From: Sulfurospirillum sp.
GTDB taxonomy: Bacteria; Campylobacterota; Campylobacteria; Campylobacterales; Sulfurospirillaceae
Direction: 5' to 3'
DNA: 64,000 bases
NCBI GenBank assembly: GCA_016744795.1
Contig: JADGDR010000009.1
Coordinates: forward strand, 33,397-97,396
Shown here: one piece after another, positions 1-9,059 of the stretch
Layout of the letters: each line of letters opens with the position of its first letter
Numbering within the stretch: the stretch's first letter is position 1
Translations under genes and position numbers: made by a program
The notes under the pieces: generated by a model
The model's input: the letters and a program-made list of their open reading frames with translations, nothing else
Told to the model about the DNA's origin: nothing
Databases searched by the model: none

Positions 1-1405
1 TGAGAAGTGCCAAAAGTTCTATATTATGAGTTTTAAACATGCTTTGGTCTATTGTATCTAAAAGTGTATCTATAAAATTGGGCTTGGTTAATAAAGTTTT
101 AATGATAGTGAGTTCAAGTATATCTTCAAATACTCTTTTTTGTCCTTGCAGTCTGTTTGATTTATGAGTTTGAACTTTTACTAAGTTTTGGTTTATGTTT
201 AGTGTTCCTGAAAGTATTCCAGCGTAACTACTAGCAACAGAGCTAGGAAGTGTTTTTAAATATGCACTACCTTCTTCTAAAGCTTTTTGTTTCTCTAATG
301 GATTATGTAAGTCATATTTTTTGACTATTTTTTCTATTGCAAATTCTATAAAAGGCTGGGGATTATTAAAAAGTTTGTTAAGTCTTTCATTCTCACCTCG
401 TTGAACCATATCAGCAGGATCCATTCCTTCTGTAAAAAGAATGACTCCACCACCAATGCCAACAGTACTTAACATCATAGAAGCTTTGAGTGCTGCTGTA
501 ACTCCTGCATTGTCGCCATCATAGGCTAATATTACTTTGGGATTTCCTCTGCTTATAAGGGGTATATGCTCTTTTGTTAGAGCTGTTCCAAGTGTAGCGA
601 CTGCATTGGTAAACCCAGCTTGATGAAGCATAATAACATCAAGATAACCCTCAGTTACAATGATTGCTCTATTTTGAAAAACATTATCTTTTGCAAAGTT
701 GTATCCATATAAAAGATACGATTTATTAAAGAGTTTTGTTTGCGGTGAGTTGACATATTTGGCTTGATGTCCACTTATGGTTCTGCCTCCAAAACCAACT
801 ATCTTGCCACTAGCTGAACGAATTGGAAAAGTGATTCTTTCTATAAATCTAGCATAGTTTCTTCCGTTATCACCAACTCCGGCAACTCCAGTTTCTACTG
901 CTTCTGAAATTGTGTATCCACTTGAGCTTAAAAAATTGAGATTTTCAGGAGAACTAGGAGCATAACCAATTTCAAATTTTTCAACGCTAGCTTCACCAAT
1001 TCCTCTACTTTTAATGTATTTTAAAGCTTCATTCTTGTGAGCAAGATTTTTTTTAAAGAACATATTTATGTTTTCAAGTAGTTTTCTATCTTCTTTTATT
1101 TTACCGTCACTAGCCGTATAATCTAGTGAAAAATTGTACATGGAAGCTAGTTTTTCTATGGTTTCAGGGTAGGAGAGTTTCTCGTATTCCATCACAAATT
1201 TAATGCTATCTCCACCAGCACCACAACTAAAACAGTGGTATATTTGTTTTGAGGGGCTTACGACTAAGCTAGGGTTGCTATCATCATGAAAAGGGCAAAC
1301 ACATTTCCAGTTGGCACCATTTTTTTTTAGTTCTATGTAGTGCCCAACTACATCAATAATATCAAGTCTGGTTTTAAGGTTTTCTATGGAATTGTTATCT
1401 ATCAT
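1..1405 (-). CDS. dnaG: DNA primase DnaG (partial, C-terminus off the left edge)
   Basis: Synthesises RNA primers for replication, normally together with the DnaB helicase. Translating the minus strand from the ATG at 1405-1403 gives about 468 residues with no stop before the window edge. The CHC2 zinc finger is visible as Cys37-x2-His40...Cys58-x2-Cys61. It is followed by the primase core and a TOPRIM domain with the 'EGYLDV' glutamate and the 'YDGDNAG' acidic motif. The C-terminal DnaB-interacting domain is largely missing because the gene leaves the window. It is divergent from the TPR gene at 1460, and both share a 54-bp promoter region. The family call is very secure. Confidence 0.96.
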   Translation of the reverse strand, partial: MIDNNSIENLKTRLDIIDVVGHYIELKKNGANWKCVCPFHDDSNPSLVVSPSKQIYHCFSCGAGGDSIKFVMEYEKLSYPETIEKLASMYNFSLDYTASDGKIKEDRKLLENINMFFKKNLAHKNEALKYIKSRGIGEASVEKFEIGYAPSSPENLNFLSSSGYTISEAVETGVAGVGDNGRNYARFIERITFPIRSASGKIVGFGGRTISGHQAKYVNSPQTKLFNKSYLLYGYNFAKDNVFQNRAIIVTEGYLDVIMLHQAGFTNAVATLGTALTKEHIPLISRGNPKVILAYDGDNAGVTAALKASMMLSTVGIGGGVILFTEGMDPADMVQRGENERLNKLFNNPQPFIEFAIEKIVKKYDLHNPLEKQKALEEGSAYLKTLPSSVASSYAGILSGTLNINQNLVKVQTHKSNRLQGQKRVFEDILELTIIKTLLTKPNFIDTLLDTIDQSMFKTHNIELLALL

Positions 1406-1411
1406 AAAGCT

Positions 1412-1433
1412 ATTATACTAAATTCGCTATAAT
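1412..1433. promoter_or_regulatory. Back-to-back promoters of dnaG and the TPR gene
   Basis: A perfect -10 hexamer TATAAT lies at 1428-1433 on the plus strand, 26 bp before the start at 1460. Another lies on the minus strand (1417-1412), directed at dnaG. No clear -35 boxes are seen, as is usual for sigma-70 promoters of Campylobacterota. Confidence 0.5.
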
Positions 1434-1459
1434 ATCTCCTTTATGTTAAGGAGGTATTT

Positions 1460-2503
1460 ATGGGTGGTATGTTTTTAGAATATCGAGATCCCATGGTTGG
1501 ACTTATTATTCTTTTTTCTGCTATTTTTGTAATCTCCTTTGTTAACTACTGGTGGGGCGCTTATAAGAATAAAGAGGAAAAAGCAGGGATAAAAGATTTT
1601 ATAAAAAGATTTGAAATAGTTAGTGATGAAGGTGAGTTTAAATTACTTTTAAAAGACAAAACAATTCCTCTTGAATCATTGGTACTTTTAGCTCATGGAT
1701 ATGGTAAAAGTGGAGATTTTGAAAAGGCTATTGGTCTTTATCTTTTAGCACTTGATAGAACAAGAAAAAGAGAAGAAAAAGAGTATATTTTAAGTGAACT
1801 TGGTAAAACTTATTTTAATGCAGGATTTTTAAGAAGAAGTTGTGAAGTTTTTTTAGACTCACTAAAATTACATCCAAGAAATGAAGAGTCTTTAAAACAT
1901 TTAAGTGTTAGTTACGAAAAACTAAAAGAGTATGATAGAGCTATAGAAGTACTTGATTCCCTTGAAGAACTTGGTGCTAAAGTAACTAAACAAAAAGATT
2001 ATCTCATGGCACTATCAATTAAATATGATTATAAACTAAATAATAAAGAAAAAATAGATAAGTTGACTAGTATGCTTAAAAATGCACCATTTTTACAGAG
2101 GAAGATTTTTGAGTTGTGGCAGATAACAGGAGAAAAAGTAGATTTAGAACTTTTTGAAACTTTTGACCATAAAAAGCTTTTAGATATGTTGTGGATGGCT
2201 GATACAAATTGGTTTGATATCTCTACATGTAAAGCTCCATTAGTCCAAGAAATATGCAGCGCAAGAGGTTTAATACAAGCGCAATGCAAAAAATATACAT
2301 ATTTTGAGTTAGAAGTTTTATCAAATTTGCAATCTGTAGGATATAAAAAAGCATCACTTAATTTTGAATATATATGCAGTGAGTGCAAAAATAGTTTTCC
2401 TATACACTCTCATAGGTGTCCAAATTGTCAAGCAATAGCATCTGCGAGTATAGAACCAATTATAACAAAAGGGAGCTATGAAGATAGCGTCTCATTTCAA
2501 TAA
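1460..2503 (+). CDS. TPR protein with N-terminal membrane anchor and C-terminal zinc ribbon (LapB/YciM-like)
   Basis: A 347-residue protein. A hydrophobic segment at about residues 12-32 is followed by helical tetratricopeptide-type repeats (about 65-200). The C-terminus has two Cys-x2-Cys knuckles ('CSEC' and 'CPNC', about residues 306-325). This is the architecture of LapB/YciM, which in E. coli regulates LPS synthesis by steering LpxC to FtsH. Whether that role holds here is inference, since similarity beyond the architecture cannot be judged by eye. A strong AAGGAGG ribosome-binding site at 1448-1454 supports the ATG at 1460. The gene is followed after 9 bp by rnc and is probably co-transcribed with rnc-aroC. 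Confidence 0.7.
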   Translation: MGGMFLEYRDPMVGLIILFSAIFVISFVNYWWGAYKNKEEKAGIKDFIKRFEIVSDEGEFKLLLKDKTIPLESLVLLAHGYGKSGDFEKAIGLYLLALDRTRKREEKEYILSELGKTYFNAGFLRRSCEVFLDSLKLHPRNEESLKHLSVSYEKLKEYDRAIEVLDSLEELGAKVTKQKDYLMALSIKYDYKLNNKEKIDKLTSMLKNAPFLQRKIFELWQITGEKVDLELFETFDHKKLLDMLWMADTNWFDISTCKAPLVQEICSARGLIQAQCKKYTYFELEVLSNLQSVGYKKASLNFEYICSECKNSFPIHSHRCPNCQAIASASIEPIITKGSYEDSVSFQ

Positions 2504-2512
2504 AGGATACAA

Positions 2513-3193
2513 ATGTCAAAAGAGTTAAATAACCTACAAAAGCGTCTGGATTATCAGTTTGAAAATCAAAATCTGATAATCGAGGCACTTACACATAAGA
2601 GCTATAAAAAATCTTATAATAACGAAAGATTGGAGTTTTTAGGCGATGCTGTTTTAGACTTGGTAGTAGGAGAGTATCTCTTTTTTAAGTTTACAGATGT
2701 TCCTGAAGGAGATCTTTCAAAACTAAGAGCATCTTTAGTAAATGAAAAAGGTTTTGAAAAATTAGCACGCATATTAAAGTTAGGTGAGTGTATATATCTT
2801 TCTACCGCAGAAGAAAACAATAATGGCAGAGAAAAACCTTCATTACTCTCAAATGCTTTTGAAGCAGTAATTGGGGCATTATATCTTGAAGCAGGTTTGG
2901 AAAAAGTTCGTTCTATTGTTGTACCTATTTTGGAGTTTGCTTATCCTAAAATTGACTTAGAATCTATTTTTAGAGACTATAAAACTACACTACAAGAGTA
3001 TACTCAAGCAAATCAAGGAATAACTCCTGAATATATTATGGAACGTTCATTTGGGCCAGATCATCAAAAAGAGTTTGAAATATCGGTTAATATTCATGGA
3101 AAGCAGATTTCTAAGGCACTTGGGAAAAGTAAAAAAGAGGCTCAACAAAATGCTGCTGAGATAGCATTAGAGATTTTAAGTAAGGCAAAATAA
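2513..3193 (+). CDS. rnc: Ribonuclease III
   Basis: Cleaves double-stranded RNA in rRNA precursors and mRNAs. The 226 residues have the usual layout: an endonuclease domain (about 1-150) with the '[11 protein letters not shown]' signature, including Glu41 and Asp45, then a C-terminal dsRNA-binding domain (about 155-225). At the second metal-binding motif the sequence reads 'LSNAFEA', placing Asn114 where the family has a catalytic Asp, while Glu117 is kept. The codon is AAT, one base from GAT. The stop codon overlaps the aroC start by one base, so the two are translationally coupled. Identity is certain; the effect of Asn114 is unknown. Confidence 0.96.
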   Translation: MSKELNNLQKRLDYQFENQNLIIEALTHKSYKKSYNNERLEFLGDAVLDLVVGEYLFFKFTDVPEGDLSKLRASLVNEKGFEKLARILKLGECIYLSTAEENNNGREKPSLLSNAFEAVIGALYLEAGLEKVRSIVVPILEFAYPKIDLESIFRDYKTTLQEYTQANQGITPEYIMERSFGPDHQKEFEISVNIHGKQISKALGKSKKEAQQNAAEIALEILSKAK

Positions 3194-4269
3194 TGTCAAA
3201 TAGTTTTGGAAAAAAGTTTACTTTTAATACTTTTGGCGAATCACATGGAAAAGCGTTAGGGTGCATAGTAGACGGAGTTCCTGCTGGTCTTGTGATTGAT
3301 ATTGAGTTTATTCAAAGTGAACTAGATAGAAGAAAACCAGGGCAAAACAAATTTGCAACTTCAAGAAATGAAGGTGACAAAGCAGAAATACTAAGTGGAG
3401 TTTTTGAAGGGTTTAGTACAGGAACGCCAATTGCAATAATTATCTTTAATGAGAATCAAAAGAGCAGAGATTATGAAAATGTAAAAGATATTTTTCGTCC
3501 AGGACATGCTGATTTTACTTATTTTCATAAGTATGGTTTGAGAGACTATCGTGGTGGAGGCAGAAGTAGTGCAAGAGAGACCGCAGCTCGCGTGGCAGCT
3601 GGCGCGATTGCAAAGCTTATGTTAAAACAACTTGATATACATGTAAAGAGTGGAGTTTGTGAGATTGCTGGTATAAAAGCCCAAAATCTTGATTTTGACA
3701 ATGTTCAAAAAAGTATGATATATGCACTTGATAAGAACAAAGAACAAGATTGGAAAGATGCAATTATGGCTGCAAAGAACTCCCATGATTCTGTTGGTGG
3801 AGTTGCTCATATAAAAGTGATAAATGCACCAAAAGGCTTAGGTGAACCCTTATATTATAAGCTAGATGCTCTCTTAGCTGATGGAATGATGGGAATAAAT
3901 GGGGTAAAAGCGATAGAAATAGGAGAGGGTTTTAATTGCGTTAGTTTAAGAGGTTCACAAAACAACGATCATATAAAATCTGATGGTTTTGTAACAAATC
4001 ATAGTGGTGGAATACTTGGTGGAATTAGCAATGGTGATGATATAGACTTAAGAGTTTATTTTAAACCTACACCATCTATTTTCGTAAATCAAGATACAGT
4101 TGATACTTCAAATAAAGAACAAAATTGTGCTTTAAAAGGTAGACATGACCCTTGTATTGCCGTTAGAGGAAGCGTTGTCGCTGAATCTATGGCAGCTATT
4201 GTAATTGCAGATATGCTTCTTTTATCAATGAGTTCAAAGATGGAAAATGTCAAAAAAGTTTTTTCTTAG
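3193..4269 (+). CDS. aroC: Chorismate synthase
   Basis: The last common step of aromatic biosynthesis: 5-enolpyruvylshikimate-3-phosphate to chorismate, using reduced FMN. The 358-residue protein has the N-terminal 'GESHGKALG' signature and the 'GGGRSSARETAARVAAGA' motif (about residues 118-135). The length is typical of bacterial AroC. It sits between rnc (1-bp overlap) and the glucosaminidase-like gene, which begins 23 bp before the aroC stop. Confidence 0.97.
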   Translation: MSNSFGKKFTFNTFGESHGKALGCIVDGVPAGLVIDIEFIQSELDRRKPGQNKFATSRNEGDKAEILSGVFEGFSTGTPIAIIIFNENQKSRDYENVKDIFRPGHADFTYFHKYGLRDYRGGGRSSARETAARVAAGAIAKLMLKQLDIHVKSGVCEIAGIKAQNLDFDNVQKSMIYALDKNKEQDWKDAIMAAKNSHDSVGGVAHIKVINAPKGLGEPLYYKLDALLADGMMGINGVKAIEIGEGFNCVSLRGSQNNDHIKSDGFVTNHSGGILGGISNGDDIDLRVYFKPTPSIFVNQDTVDTSNKEQNCALKGRHDPCIAVRGSVVAESMAAIVIADMLLLSMSSKMENVKKVFS

Positions 4270-5089
4270 TTTCTTACTTTTTTTTGTTGTTTCTATTGTT
4301 CTTGTTTTTTCAGTAATGGATATGTTTGAAACTAAGAAAATACCAAAAACAGTTTTTAAAAAGAATGAAATTACACAGGGTTACAGATATAGAAAATATC
4401 TACATGTAGAGAATTTTTATAAAGATATTTCCAAAGATGCAGTAGAAATAGCATTAAAGTATAATGTTCCACCAGCAGCACTTTTAGCTATTGCAGGAGT
4501 TGAGTCTGGATATGGAAGTGGTTATGTAGCTAGAATAACTGGTAACATACTAAGTTTAGGAGCTAAGAGTAATGAAGCAGAGCTTCCTGCTTTATATCTT
4601 CCTAATCTAAAAGATGATAAATCAAAAATACTTTATGGAAGTATGATTAAGAAGTATGAAGCTAACAGACTTGTTTGGGAAAAAAGACCAAAAAGTTTGA
4701 AAAAAGATTATAGACCAAAAAACCTTGCAGGAAGTTTATTAGAGTTAGATTTTCTAGATAAGCACCCAGGTAAAAAAGCACAAGCCAATTTGGCATGTTT
4801 AGAAGATTTTGCTACTAATTGGATAAGTAAAAATAAAAAGTTTAAACCATTTATCGAAGCTAGAAAAATGTTAGATAAACAAGTGAGTTTACACGGAAAA
4901 GATATTTTGTTTGATAAAGATTTAAATATTAAGTTCATCTATATGATTAGTGGGAAAAAGAACTCTTTTAACTATAGAAAGACTTGGGCTCCAAAAGTGA
5001 CAAAAATTATGAAAAATATAGGCTTAATAGAATTAACAAAAGCTTTACATGTAGAAGATAAAAGTTTTGATGAGTTGTGGGGCAGTTAA
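4247..5089 (+). CDS. Bax-like glucosaminidase-domain protein
   Basis: A 280-residue protein with one N-terminal membrane segment (about 5-25) and a periplasmic region resembling the Bax/FlgJ-type N-acetylglucosaminidase fold. The motif 'GVESGYGSG' holds the likely catalytic Glu86. The expected role is peptidoglycan trimming. The start lies inside the 3' end of aroC, which suggests translational coupling. Its TAA stop shares the palindrome TTAA (5086-5089) with the stop of the convergent rnhB. It contains two near copies of the TACATGTA motif (4401 and 5046). Enzyme class is fairly secure; substrate and physiological role are not shown. Confidence 0.75.
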   Translation: MSKKFFLSFLLFFVVSIVLVFSVMDMFETKKIPKTVFKKNEITQGYRYRKYLHVENFYKDISKDAVEIALKYNVPPAALLAIAGVESGYGSGYVARITGNILSLGAKSNEAELPALYLPNLKDDKSKILYGSMIKKYEANRLVWEKRPKSLKKDYRPKNLAGSLLELDFLDKHPGKKAQANLACLEDFATNWISKNKKFKPFIEARKMLDKQVSLHGKDILFDKDLNIKFIYMISGKKNSFNYRKTWAPKVTKIMKNIGLIELTKALHVEDKSFDELWGS

Positions 5090-5634
5090 AAAAGTGTAGG
5101 TTCTCTTAAGCTTTTAATTTTGAAACTTTTTCTATGGATTTTTGAGTATCCAAACTCTGAAATTTCTTTTACATGTAAAGCTGTTCCATAGCCTTTATGC
5201 TTTTTGAAAGAGTAGTTTGAAAACTCATTACTAATGGTGTACATGTAACGGTCACGACTAACTTTTGCTAAGATACTAGCAGCACTTACTTGGGCTATTT
5301 TAGCATCTGCTTTTACCATAGTTTCTATGCCACTTACTCCAAAAGAGCTGTTGCCGTCCATAAGAATATCACACTCGCTAAAGTGATCTTTGACAATTTT
5401 AATGGCATACCCTAAGCAATAGCTAAGTCCTTTTTCATCTACCATATTATTATCACAAAAAACTATTTTGTAATCTGAGTTCTCTTTTATAATCTCATAT
5501 AGGTATTCTCTTTTTTTTTCACTCAAAGCTTTAGAATCACCAACTCCATCGATACTGTTTTTTAAAACTACACCTGCTACAACAAGTGGACCGGCAATGC
5601 AACCTCGTCCTGCTTCATCTATGCCACATAACAT
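5086..5634 (-). CDS. rnhB: Ribonuclease HII
   Basis: Removes RNA from RNA-DNA hybrids and misincorporated ribonucleotides. The 182 residues begin with the hallmark 'GIDEAGRG' (acidic Asp6-Glu7). Further family motifs are 'DILMDGN' and 'KHKGYGT' near the C-terminus. The protein is slightly shorter than E. coli RnhB (198) but complete. It converges on the Bax-like gene with overlapping stops and diverges from the phosphatase gene at 5691. Confidence 0.95.
   Translation of the reverse strand: MLCGIDEAGRGCIAGPLVVAGVVLKNSIDGVGDSKALSEKKREYLYEIIKENSDYKIVFCDNNMVDEKGLSYCLGYAIKIVKDHFSECDILMDGNSSFGVSGIETMVKADAKIAQVSAASILAKVSRDRYMYTISNEFSNYSFKKHKGYGTALHVKEISEFGYSKIHRKSFKIKSLREPTLF
5169..5178. repeat. 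TTACATGTAA palindrome, inside rnhB
   Basis: Exact copy. On the coding (minus) strand it reads Leu-His-Val in the stretch 'TALHVKE'. An imperfect copy (GTACATGTAA) lies 70 bp away at 5239-5248. Confidence 0.8.
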
Positions 5635-5643
5635 ATTTATTCC

Positions 5644-5653
5644 TTACATGTAA
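5644..5653. repeat. TTACATGTAA palindrome, between rnhB and the phosphatase gene
   Basis: Exact copy in the 56-bp divergent intergenic region, 10 bp upstream of the rnhB start and 38 bp upstream of the phosphatase gene. This is one of four non-coding copies. Confidence 0.8.
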
Positions 5654-5690
5654 AAGCCTATTTTAATAAAATTTAGCTTAAAATATATCT

Positions 5691-6926
5691 ATGAAAAAAT
5701 TATCCTTAGAATTACAAAATGCTCTTGATAAAGAGTTAAATCTTATGAAAAATGATTTTTACTATCAGCAATTGGAAATACAAAGAGATGGTGGTCTTGA
5801 GCTAGTAAGAATGGATGCTGTTTTTGAACCTCTTGATGTTCTAGGAGGAGATAGTTATTCTCTTAGAAAAACTGAAGATGGAAAGGTTATTTTTTTTATT
5901 ATTGATGCGATGGGTAAAGGTATTTCTGCTTCGATTACTGCTGCGACTACAACATCGTTGCTAAATTATATATTTGATCAAATGAATAGGCAGGGAGATT
6001 TTGAGTTTGAAAGATGGATAAAAAGATATATAGATTTTGTAAAAAATGAAATTTTAGACAATGAAATGCTAGCAATTTATTTTGGTATATATGATAGATA
6101 TAATAGTACTTTTGAATATGCCTCTTTTGGTATGCCCTCAGCACTTATTTTTACACATAATAATGAGTTAGTTAAAATCAAAAGTAATAATGCTCCTATA
6201 AGTCAGTATACAGATGGATTTAAAATAGAGACTACAGATGTACGAAGCATAAAAAAAGCACTTTTTTATACAGATGGATTATGCGAAAATATTCTTGAAA
6301 ATGATAAGTTTTATAAAGATAAGATGTATGAAGATTTTATAGACTCTGAAAATATCGTAGATTTTTCTAAAAAAGTAAAGAATAGTATAATAACTAAAGA
6401 TGATGATATTTTGTATTTTTATATAGATACTCTTAAGTATAACTGTGAATTTATAACAAAGTCTGTCAACCCAAATTCTGGTGATATAAACGATTTAATT
6501 TACGAAATAAGTCAGTATTTCAAGAAAAATGGAGCACAGCCAAAAGAGATGTCAGAGCTTTCATTAGCACTTAGTGAGCTTATGATGAATGCCTTAGAAC
6601 ATGGTGTTTTTGGCATAGATAGAAGTACAAAAAATAGATTAATTGAAAATGGAAAATATGATGCTCTTTTAAAAGAGATGCAAATAAAGTTTAAAGAAAG
6701 AAAGATTGAAGTCAGTTATGCCATAAAGCAAGAGGGTGATTCAAAAATTTTGATAGCTATCATAAAAGATGGTGGAGATGGTTTTGATACAAGAACTTTA
6801 CGTAAACTAGAGACCAACCCACAAAACTTTAATGGTAGAGGAATAATGATAATAAAAAAACTACTTGACAGATTTTACTACAATGAAAAAGGCAATACAA
6901 TAACAATACGAAAATTTTTAAATTGA
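5691..6926 (+). CDS. SpoIIE-type PP2C phosphatase fused to a HATPase (RsbU/RsbW-like) domain
   Basis: A soluble 411-residue regulator. Residues about 40-235 form a PP2C-like (SpoIIE/RsbU) phosphatase with metal-binding Asp54 ('LGGDSY'), Asp72 ('DAMGKG') and the 'YTDGL' motif. Residues about 275-410 form an anti-sigma-type histidine-kinase-like ATPase with the N-box 'ELMMNALEHG' and the late motif 'GRGIMIIKKLLD'. Proteins with both domains typically control a phosphorylatable STAS anti-sigma-factor antagonist, but no STAS partner or receiver domain is encoded nearby, so the target is unknown. There is no convincing Shine-Dalgarno sequence. The start is the first Met after the intergenic gap. 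Confidence 0.85.
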   Translation: MKKLSLELQNALDKELNLMKNDFYYQQLEIQRDGGLELVRMDAVFEPLDVLGGDSYSLRKTEDGKVIFFIIDAMGKGISASITAATTTSLLNYIFDQMNRQGDFEFERWIKRYIDFVKNEILDNEMLAIYFGIYDRYNSTFEYASFGMPSALIFTHNNELVKIKSNNAPISQYTDGFKIETTDVRSIKKALFYTDGLCENILENDKFYKDKMYEDFIDSENIVDFSKKVKNSIITKDDDILYFYIDTLKYNCEFITKSVNPNSGDINDLIYEISQYFKKNGAQPKEMSELSLALSELMMNALEHGVFGIDRSTKNRLIENGKYDALLKEMQIKFKERKIEVSYAIKQEGDSKILIAIIKDGGDGFDTRTLRKLETNPQNFNGRGIMIIKKLLDRFYYNEKGNTITIRKFLN

Positions 6927-6938
6927 TATATATAAATA

Positions 6939-8003
6939 TTAATCTTGCAAAGCCCAATCCCAAAAAGGAATGATAGTACATTTTGTATTTTTAAGCCAAA
7001 ATTCTCCTTCGTTACCTACGGTTACTATATCTATTTTTTTAATCTTTAACTCCTTTACATGTAAGAGTATTTTTTGAAGTTTTAGTTTTATCATCTCTTG
7101 GGGTAAAAAAGGAATACAAAGAACTCCATAGTTTTTTTCTGGCATATATAGGTCTATGTTGTCACTATAATAGATTTTATATCCCTTTTTCATAAGTTCT
7201 AGGAAAACCATATTTTCAAATCTTTTTAGAAATTCTTTTTTAAAAGTAAGTGCATTTTTAAGTGCAAAATCTATTAGAAATAGCTTTTTATTTGATTTTG
7301 GTGAACAATATTTCTCTACTAAAAAGAGCATTTTATCATTTTCAAGTTTTTTTACTTTTTTATATAAAGAGTCTTTTGAAATTTTTATTGTGGATTTTAA
7401 TTGGTTATATATTTGAAAAAGAGATACCTTTGAACTCTGTGCTTCACTAAATTTTTTAAATATCTCAAACTCTGTAGCATCACTTATCATTACATGTAAC
7501 ATCTCTTGCATAGACCAGTGTACACTGTTTGTTGAGTTTAGTATGACTTGGGGATATGAGCCAGTATTTCCATAGATTTGAAAAATATGTTCAATATTTG
7601 AGTGTCTAGCATCAAATGAGATAAACTCTTCAAAATCAAGTGGATAGAGTGTAAGAGTCTCAAACCCTTCAATATTTTCTTTACATGTAAGTATGATTTC
7701 CTCAACATTAGGCAGGGCAAAACTGTTATCAAAATTTTCAATTATCAAGATTTTTATAGGTTTAGTATTAATAAAGTTACTTAAATTTTTTGCTACAACT
7801 TTTTTATCAACTCTTGTGTCTTTTAAATTTATGTAGAGTATCTCTTCTTGTGTAAAGTTTGAAAGATAATCAATTATCAAAGATGTCTTGCCACTCTTTT
7901 TTACTCCATTAATAAGAGTTTTCTTTGAATTTATTGATAGTTTTCGCTCATAATAATGATTGTTTTTATGTTTTATATCGTAAAGATTTTCTAAAATTTC
8001 CAT
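6939..8003 (-). CDS. ATP-binding protein of the AAA_14/DUF4143 type
   Basis: A 354-residue protein. The N-terminal P-loop NTPase has Walker A 'GVKKSGKTS' (residues 33-41) and a likely Walker B 'KILIIENFD' (about 83-91). The C-terminal part is consistent with the DUF4143 winged-helix and nuclease-like region typical of these stand-alone archaeal/bacterial ATPases. Function is unknown for the family. It is transcribed away from the ribosomal operon and is alone on its strand. Three exact TTACATGTAA copies lie inside it (7055, 7490, 7681), the highest local density in the window, which argues that it is a long-term resident of the genome. Confidence 0.7.
   Translation of the reverse strand: MEILENLYDIKHKNNHYYERKLSINSKKTLINGVKKSGKTSLIIDYLSNFTQEEILYINLKDTRVDKKVVAKNLSNFINTKPIKILIIENFDNSFALPNVEEIILTCKENIEGFETLTLYPLDFEEFISFDARHSNIEHIFQIYGNTGSYPQVILNSTNSVHWSMQEMLHVMISDATEFEIFKKFSEAQSSKVSLFQIYNQLKSTIKISKDSLYKKVKKLENDKMLFLVEKYCSPKSNKKLFLIDFALKNALTFKKEFLKRFENMVFLELMKKGYKIYYSDNIDLYMPEKNYGVLCIPFLPQEMIKLKLQKILLHVKELKIKKIDIVTVGNEGEFWLKNTKCTIIPFWDWALQD
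7055..7064. repeat. TTACATGTAA palindrome, inside the DUF4143-type ATPase gene
   Basis: Exact copy, read as Leu-His-Val in 'LLHVKEL' on the minus strand. Confidence 0.8.
7490..7499. repeat. TTACATGTAA palindrome, inside the DUF4143-type ATPase gene
   Basis: Exact copy, read as Leu-His-Val in 'EMLHVMI' on the minus strand. Confidence 0.8.
7681..7690. repeat. TTACATGTAA palindrome, inside the DUF4143-type ATPase gene, second frame
   Basis: Exact copy read in a different frame, as Thr-Cys-Lys in 'ILTCKE'. The same DNA word is kept while the peptide differs. Confidence 0.8.
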
Positions 8004-8019
8004 ACGTATATTATATTCT

Positions 8020-8037
8020 TTTCCTTTTTAAAAGGAA
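8020..8037. promoter_or_regulatory. AT-rich palindrome upstream of the ATPase gene and the S10 operon
   Basis: Arms of 9 nt (TTTCCTTTT and AAAAGGAAA) lie 17 bp upstream of the ATPase start on the minus strand and 39 bp upstream of the S10-operon -35 box. It could be an operator or a minor hairpin. No protein can be assigned. Confidence 0.3.
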
Positions 8038-8075
8038 ATAAAATGAAACAAAAAATCATAAACTACCCTATATGC

Positions 8076-8104
8076 TTGACTTTTAAGGTAAATTTTAGTA
8101 AAAT
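8076..8104 (+). promoter_or_regulatory. Promoter of the S10 ribosomal operon
   Basis: A TTGACT -35 (8076-8081), a 17-bp spacer and a TAAAAT -10 (8099-8104), about 56 bp before rpsJ. This is an unusually complete sigma-70 promoter for this group, consistent with high expression. The transcribed leader contains a small 6-bp hairpin (8120-8137, GTCATC/GGTGAC with one wobble pair), too small to call a known ribosomal leader. Confidence 0.65.
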
Positions 8105-8159
8105 CACGTTCCTTTTAAAGTCATCCTTAGAGGTGACAAGTTCTTTATAGGGGTAATAC

Positions 8160-8471
8160 ATGGAAAAAATTAGACTTAAACTCAAGGCGTATGACCATAG
8201 AGTTTTAGACAGATCTGTTGCAGCAATTATAGAAGCTGTTAAGCGAACTGGAGCTGAAATTAGAGGCCCAATTCCTATGCCGACAAAGATAAAGCGCTAT
8301 ACAGTGCTTAAATCACCACACGTTAACAAAACATCAAGAGAGCAATTTGAAATGAGAATTCATAGTCGTATGATAGATATCGTATCTGCTACAACTGACA
8401 CAATTGACTCACTTATGAAACTTGACTTAGCGCCAGAGGTGAATGTCGAAGTTAGAGCTATGGGTAAATAG
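8160..8471 (+). CDS. rpsJ: 30S ribosomal protein S10
   Basis: 103 residues with the family-typical start '[15 protein letters not shown]' and the 'GPIPMPTK' loop that lies in the 30S head. S10 also doubles as the NusB partner (NusE) in antitermination. It is the first gene of the S10-spc super-operon. Unlike many bacteria there are no tuf or fusA genes immediately upstream. Confidence 0.98.
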   Translation: MEKIRLKLKAYDHRVLDRSVAAIIEAVKRTGAEIRGPIPMPTKIKRYTVLKSPHVNKTSREQFEMRIHSRMIDIVSATTDTIDSLMKLDLAPEVNVEVRAMGK

Positions 8472-8480
8472 GGGTATATG

Positions 8481-9059
8481 ATGGAATATATAGTAGAAAA
8501 AATCGGAATGAGCAGAACTATTGCTGTACCCGCTGTTCCTGTTACTCTTTTAAAAGTAGTAGAAGCAAAAGTTTGTGAAGTAGATGAAGCTAAGCGTGCA
8601 ATCGTTGCATATGCAAGTGGTAAAAAGATGAATAAAGCAATCGCTGGTCAGCAAAAAAAGTATGACCTAAGTGCAGAGTTTAACCGTTTTGTTACTATGG
8701 ATGTTGCAAACGCAGAAGCTGGAACTCTTGACACTGCACCACTAAGTGAAGCAAAAAACTTAAAAGTTTCTTTTAACTCTAAAGGTAGAGGTTTTGCTGG
8801 TGTTATAAAGCGTCACGGATTTGCTGGAGGACCTGCGAGTCATGGTAGTAGATTCCATAGAACTGGTGGTTCTATTGGTAATGCTGAATGGCCAGGACGT
8901 GTTCAAAAAGGTAGAAAAATGCCAGGACACATGGGTAACGCTAAAGTAACAGTTAAAAATGATATCGTATCTTTTGACGCTGAAAATGGCATTCTAGCGG
9001 TTAAGGGAGCAGTTCCTGGACCAAATGGTGCAATGGGCAGAGTAAGGATTATTAAATGA
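8481..9059 (+). CDS. rplC: 50S ribosomal protein L3
   Basis: 192 residues, including the long central loop '[11 protein letters not shown]' that reaches toward the peptidyl-transferase centre. Two adjacent ATG codons exist (8478 and 8481). The second is chosen because the GGGG-type ribosome-binding site at 8470-8475 would be only 2 nt from the first, and because the resulting start '[10 protein letters not shown]' matches the usual family start. Confidence 0.97.
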   Translation: MEYIVEKIGMSRTIAVPAVPVTLLKVVEAKVCEVDEAKRAIVAYASGKKMNKAIAGQQKKYDLSAEFNRFVTMDVANAEAGTLDTAPLSEAKNLKVSFNSKGRGFAGVIKRHGFAGGPASHGSRFHRTGGSIGNAEWPGRVQKGRKMPGHMGNAKVTVKNDIVSFDAENGILAVKGAVPGPNGAMGRVRIIK

